From Gaiellasilicea sp963789355 (lineage in GTDB: Bacteria; Actinomycetota; Thermoleophilia; Gaiellales; Gaiellaceae), in contig CAWBKK010000002.1 of assembly GCA_963789355.1 (NCBI GenBank), forward strand, positions 434,001-498,000: a DNA stretch of 64,000 bases. Reading direction: 5' to 3'. Made by a program: the position numbers and the translations under genes. How positions within the stretch are numbered: position 1 is the first letter of the stretch; every line of letters begins with the position of its first letter. Under the pieces are notes generated by a model. The model was not told where the DNA came from. It saw only the letters and a program-made list of their open reading frames with translations, and ran no database searches. Of this stretch, positions 60,450 through 64,000 are shown piece by piece.

Positions 60450-61430
60450 TCAGGCGGCGTCGATGTAAGTCCAGACGGCGTCGAAGGAGGCGCCGGCGAA
60501 GACGCGGTCGACGCTCTCGCGCAGGAGTTGCAACCGGTGCGCGACGGCTTCCTCTGCCGGCGGCACGCCCTCGATCCGCTCGGAGCCGCCGACCCAGCCG
60601 AGGACGCCCTCGTGATACGCGGCGAGGAACGCCGTCCACTCGGCCGTGTCCGCCGCGATCGTGTGGTGCTCGACGCGTTCGATCCGGAAGCCGGCAGCCT
60701 CGAGCGCGTCGACGTAGTGCGCGAGCGGCCGGACCGGGAGGAAGAACTTGCGCCGCAGCTCGTCATACGCGGCTCGGCGTGCGGGGTCGTCGAGCCGGTT
60801 TCGGTAGACGGCGTAGCGCTCGTCCGCCCGGACGATCTCCTCCGCGGCGACGTTGATCGCCTCGACCGTCTCGTCGATGATCCAGGATCCCGCGGGCAGG
60901 TCGGGAACGCCGATGTTCCCGGACTGGACGAAGGCGTGGCCGGTCGGCCGCAGCAGCTGACGCCACGAGCGGAGCGTGTCCTCGAGGTCGTAGTAGAGGT
61001 GGATCGCGTTCGTCGAGGAGAAGGCGTCGATGCCGCGCTCGAGCAGCGGCGTCTCGATCGCCTCCTGCAGGGTCTCGAGCCGCCGCTCCTCTTTCAGGTA
61101 GCGAATCAGCCGGAACGCGACGCGCGCGTCGCCGCCGAGCTTGTCGAGCGCGACGCGGAGGAACTTCGGCGACGCGTCCACGATCAGGATCCCGATCTCG
61201 GCGTCGTCGAGCTGCTTCAGCAGCCTCTCCGCCAGGATCCCGGTGCCGCCGGAGTAGTCGAGCAGGACGTCGCCCGGCCGAAGCCTCGCCGCAAGCCGGT
61301 CGATCGTCGGGTCGAGGTTCCGGTACCAGCCGTGATCCTGGACGGTGTCGTAGGTGAGCGCGAGCGTCTCCGGCGGACGGACGACCCAGTCGTCGTCGGG
61401 GACGCGCTGAAAGCCCGCCGGCCAGGTCAC
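60450..61430 (-). CDS. class I SAM-dependent methyltransferase
   Basis: A 326-residue protein. Motif I VLLDYSGGTGILAERLLK at about residues 60-77, then IGILIVDASPKFLRVALDK and FSSTNAIHLYYDLEDTL. The N-terminal PPETLALTYDTVQDHGWYRN and long C-terminal helical cap distinguish it from ordinary Methyltransf_11 proteins. GTG 61430 is 6 bases after TACGCT. Divergent from another methyltransferase over 34 bases. Substrate unknown. Confidence 0.78.
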   Translation of the reverse strand: MTWPAGFQRVPDDDWVVRPPETLALTYDTVQDHGWYRNLDPTIDRLAARLRPGDVLLDYSGGTGILAERLLKQLDDAEIGILIVDASPKFLRVALDKLGGDARVAFRLIRYLKEERRLETLQEAIETPLLERGIDAFSSTNAIHLYYDLEDTLRSWRQLLRPTGHAFVQSGNIGVPDLPAGSWIIDETVEAINVAAEEIVRADERYAVYRNRLDDPARRAAYDELRRKFFLPVRPLAHYVDALEAAGFRIERVEHHTIAADTAEWTAFLAAYHEGVLGWVGGSERIEGVPPAEEAVAHRLQLLRESVDRVFAGASFDAVWTYIDAA

Positions 61431-61464
61431 GCGCAGAGCGTAGACGCCGGAGTAGATTGACCCG

Positions 61465-62223
61465 GTGAGCTTCACGGTCGCAGCTGAGGCGTACGACCGG
61501 TTCATGGGCCGGTACTCGGTGCTGCTCGCGCCGCAGCTCGCCAACCTGGCGGAGGTGACGCGGGGCCAGCGCGTGCTCGACGTGGGCTGCGGCCCTGGCG
61601 CGCTGACGACGGAGCTCGCCGGACGCGTCGGCCCGGAGGCAGTCACCGCAGTCGACCCTTCCGAACCCTTCGTAGAGGCGGCGCGCGAGCGGCATCCCGG
61701 GGTCACGGTGGAGCACGCGTCGGCCGAGCGGCTGCCGTTTCCCGACGACGCGTTCGATGCCTCCCTCGCCCAGCTGGTGGTGCACTTCATGGCCGATCCC
61801 GTCGCCGGGCTGGGGGAGATGGCCCGGGTGACTCGCGCCGGTGGCGTCGTCGCGGCCTGTGTCTGGGATCACGGTGGCGGCCAGGGGCCGCTCAGCCTCT
61901 ATTGGGCAGCGGCGCGCGAGCTCGACTCGGACGTCGAGGACGAATCGAAGCTCGCGGGCGCGCGGGCGGGACACCTGACCGAGCTGTTTCAGGCGGCCGG
62001 CCTACGCGATGTCGAGGAGACGTCCCACGCCGTGAGCGTCGAGCATCCGACCTTCGAGCACTGGTGGGAGCCGTTCACGCTCGGTGTCGGGCCTGCCGGC
62101 GCGTACCTCGCGCGGCTCGATCCGGGCCAGCGAGACGAGCTGCGAGAGCTCTGTCGCGAACGACTCGGCCCGATGCCGGTCAGCCTGACCGTCCGCGCCT
62201 GGGCCGCGCGCGGGCTCGCATAG
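61465..62223 (+). CDS. class I SAM-dependent methyltransferase (Methyltransf_11 type)
   Basis: A 252-residue methyltransferase of the UbiE/COQ5-like class: YDRFMGRYSVLLAP, motif I VLDVGCGPGALTTELAGRVG, motif II AVDPSEPFVEAARE, and AERLPFPDDAFDASLAQLVV. GTG 61465 is 6 bases after TAGATT, i.e. leaderless. Acceptor unknown. The converging dehydrogenase gene ends 4 bases past its stop. Confidence 0.88.
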   Translation: MSFTVAAEAYDRFMGRYSVLLAPQLANLAEVTRGQRVLDVGCGPGALTTELAGRVGPEAVTAVDPSEPFVEAARERHPGVTVEHASAERLPFPDDAFDASLAQLVVHFMADPVAGLGEMARVTRAGGVVAACVWDHGGGQGPLSLYWAAARELDSDVEDESKLAGARAGHLTELFQAAGLRDVEETSHAVSVEHPTFEHWWEPFTLGVGPAGAYLARLDPGQRDELRELCRERLGPMPVSLTVRAWAARGLA

Positions 62224-62227
62224 CGCC

Positions 62228-63181
62228 TCAGGAGCCGATCAGGAGGACGACGTTGCCCGTCTTCTGGCCGGTCTCGACGTACCTCGTCGCCTCCACCACG
62301 TCCTCGAGCGGGTACGTCCGGTCGATCACCGGTCGGTACTCGCCGGCGTCGATCAGCTCACGCAGGCGGACGAGGTCCTCCTGCCGGTAGCGCGCGATCC
62401 CGAGCTTCGCCTTGCGGCTGCCGAGCCAGCGGGTCGCCAGGATCAGGAGCGGCAGATGCCACATGAAGCCCAGGTCGGCGGAGACGTACGCAGCGCCGGG
62501 CTTCAACGCTCGCCGGGCCTTGCGGAACGAGCTCTTGCCGACCGCATCGAAGACTCCGTCGTAGGTGCCCTGCCGCGTCCAGTCAGCCCGCAGATAGTCG
62601 ACGGCCTCGTCCGCGCCGAGCGAGCGCACGAGCTCGAGCTGCTCCGTCGCGCAGACGGCGGTGACGCGGGCGCCGAGGTGCTTCGCGACCTGAACCGCGC
62701 CCGTCCCGATCGATCCGGCAGCCCCGTAGACGACGATGTGCTTGCCCGCGACCGGCCCCAGAGAGGGCAACATCGTCAACGCGGAGAGGGCGCCGTCCGG
62801 AATGGCGGCGGCCTCGTCGAAGCTGAGCTCCGAGGGCTTGCGCGCGATCACGCCTGCTTCGCGCACGCAAACGTATTCCGCGTTCGAGCCGCCCTTGATC
62901 CCGAAGACCTCGTCGCCGGCCGAGAACTGCGTCACGGCGCCGCCGACCTCCTCGACCACGCCGGCGAACTCCATCCCGGCGATGGTGCGCTTCGGCCGGA
63001 GGAGGCCGGTGAAGACACGCGCGAACCAGTATTCCGAGCTGCGGACGCCGCAGTCGCTGCGGGTGACGCTCGAGGCGTGAACGCGGACGAGCACTTCGTC
63101 CTCCGTCGGCACCGGCCGCTCGACCTCGTCGATCCGGAGCACCTCCGGCGGGCCGTACCGCTCGTGCACGGCGGCCCTCAT
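62228..63181 (-). CDS. zinc-independent MDR alcohol dehydrogenase / quinone oxidoreductase
   Basis: A 317-residue medium-chain reductase: GroES-like N-domain (VLVRVHASSVTRSDCGVRSS, GMEFAGVVEEVGGAV) and Rossmann domain VVYGAAGSIGTGAVQVAKHL (AAGSIG cofactor loop). The cysteines of the structural zinc lobe are absent, fitting the QOR/ADH_zinc_N_2 branch. ATG 63181 overlaps its upstream paralog by 4 bases. It would reduce quinones or enones with NADPH. Confidence 0.87.
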   Translation of the reverse strand: MRAAVHERYGPPEVLRIDEVERPVPTEDEVLVRVHASSVTRSDCGVRSSEYWFARVFTGLLRPKRTIAGMEFAGVVEEVGGAVTQFSAGDEVFGIKGGSNAEYVCVREAGVIARKPSELSFDEAAAIPDGALSALTMLPSLGPVAGKHIVVYGAAGSIGTGAVQVAKHLGARVTAVCATEQLELVRSLGADEAVDYLRADWTRQGTYDGVFDAVGKSSFRKARRALKPGAAYVSADLGFMWHLPLLILATRWLGSRKAKLGIARYRQEDLVRLRELIDAGEYRPVIDRTYPLEDVVEATRYVETGQKTGNVVLLIGS

Positions 63182-64000
63182 GCGACGGTGAGGACGACGT
63201 TGCCGGTCTTCTGCCAGGTCTCGACGTACGTCGTCGCCTCGACGACCCGCTCGAGCGGATACGTGCGATCGATCACCGCGCGGTACTCGCCAGTCTCGAG
63301 CAGCCGCTTGAGGAGGAGGAGATCCTCCTTCTCGTACCGCGGCCACGAGGCGACGATCCTCCGGCTGCTCCAGCGGGTCAGGAGGACGCCCAGCACGTTC
63401 CAGAACCCGTCGGTGAGCACGAACATCCCGCCTGGGACGAGCGAGCCGCGGTACCGCAACCCGACGATCTTCCCGACCGCGTCGACGATCACGTCGTACT
63501 TCTCGCCGCGCTTCCTGAAGTCCTCGCGCTGGTAGTCGATGACGACATCGGCGCCGAGCGAGCGCATGAGCTCGACGTTCTTCGTGCCGGACACCGCCGT
63601 GACGTGCGCACCGAGATAGCGCCCGAGCTGCACGCACGCCGTTCCGCAGGAGCCCGAGGCGCCGTACACGAGCAGGCGTGTGCCCTTGCCGACGCGCCCC
63701 CGCCGCAGAGCCACCAACCCCTGATAGGCGCCGTCGATCACGGCCGCGCCCTCCTCGAAGCTCAGCGCCTCGGGCAGGTGAGCGACCAGGCGGCTCTCGC
63801 GAACGGTCACCAGCTCTGCGTTCGCACCGTAATTCTTCATCCCGAACACGCGGTCACCGACGGCGAACTCGGTCACTGCCGACCCGACTGCCTCCACCTC
63901 GCCGGCGAACTCCTTCCCCAGCGTCCTCCACTTCGGGCGGAAGAAGCCGATCATGAAACGCCAGACAATCGGCCTCGCGCGGCGCACGTGGCAGTCGGTC
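63178..64000 (-). CDS. second MDR quinone oxidoreductase-like protein (5' end outside window)
   Basis: Tandem paralog of the preceding gene: KEFAGEVEAVGSAVTEFAVG, LLVYGASGSCGTACVQLGRY, and the same C-terminal end (VIDRTYPLERVVEATTYVET versus the neighbour's VIDRTYPLEDVVEATRYVET). The frame stays open to base 64000, so the N-terminal GroES-like part is missing only because the window ends. The internal ATG at 63987 is not the true start. Confidence 0.85.
   Translation of the reverse strand, partial: TDCHVRRARPIVWRFMIGFFRPKWRTLGKEFAGEVEAVGSAVTEFAVGDRVFGMKNYGANAELVTVRESRLVAHLPEALSFEEGAAVIDGAYQGLVALRRGRVGKGTRLLVYGASGSCGTACVQLGRYLGAHVTAVSGTKNVELMRSLGADVVIDYQREDFRKRGEKYDVIVDAVGKIVGLRYRGSLVPGGMFVLTDGFWNVLGVLLTRWSSRRIVASWPRYEKEDLLLLKRLLETGEYRAVIDRTYPLERVVEATTYVETWQKTGNVVLTVA

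Noticed and set aside
1..64000. CRISPR arrays, insertion sequences, prophage, rRNA
   Set aside because: No regularly spaced repeats, transposase or integrase motifs, phage structural genes or ribosomal RNA sequence were noticed on either strand.

Overview
High-GC (roughly 70%) bacterial DNA, densely coding on both strands, with many GTG and TTG starts and many 4-bp overlaps between neighbouring genes. A DUF3052 protein, a PAC2-family protein, a DipZ-type CcdA-thioredoxin fusion and widespread leaderless starts suggest an actinobacterium; a deep lineage such as Thermoleophilia is my guess from the overall look, not something shown by a marker gene. I saw no rRNA, convincing tRNA, CRISPR array, phage or insertion sequence.

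Layout. 0-6.9 kb: coiled-coil MshEN protein, O-antigen-ligase-like membrane protein and methyltransferase (minus), then AlkA-like glycosylase, cyclic-nucleotide-binding protein, sugar acetyltransferase, proC and 6-phosphogluconolactonase (plus). 7-9.6 kb: exported BNR-repeat protein and a TPR-like protein, convergent on a strong terminator. 9.7-15 kb: DEAH helicase, DipZ-like protein, aldo/keto reductase. 14.9-27.5 kb: a ROK repressor divergent from a 12-gene operon with a sugar ABC transporter, GH4 glycosidase, BadF-type amino-sugar kinase, SIS-domain protein, RidA, D-serine-dehydratase-like PLP enzyme, KDG kinase, KDPG aldolase and HAD phosphatase. It looks like an amino-sugar uptake and catabolic operon ending in Entner-Doudoroff reactions.

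27.6-35.7 kb: PAC2, heme A synthase and selenide water dikinase genes, an SDR, and a minus-strand run of an HTH-TPR regulator, a 33-residue exported peptide, a thioredoxin-like lipoprotein and a UbiB kinase. The regulator-peptide pair has the layout of an RRNPP quorum-sensing cassette, and a likely small RNA is divergent from it. 35.7-43.4 kb: a TetR/MFS pair divergent from an acyl-CoA synthetase, an SDR and two tandem LanC-like genes, with a nested palindromic operator between them. 43.4-53.8 kb: NAD synthetase, ArsR/SRPBCC pair, Mug glycosylase, a six-gene operon (OsmC to prephenate dehydratase and DUF3052), a SIS protein and an M16 peptidase. 53.8-64 kb: cell-wall genes (VanY-like, L,D-transpeptidase, PGM1-like ATP-grasp ligase, beta-lactamase-like hydrolase), a Drr-type ABC exporter, two methyltransferases and two tandem quinone-oxidoreductase-like genes, the last cut by the window edge.

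Two points matter to any user. Between about 13.35 and 23.45 kb nearly every gene is broken by single-base indels. I count about 66, and almost all sit exactly at a codon wobble position, so the genes are given as whole reconstructed reading frames; the pattern looks like a consensus error from mixed strains rather than gene decay. Second, many first genes of transcripts start 5-9 bases after a TANNNT hexamer with no ribosome binding site, so I used that spacing to choose starts.
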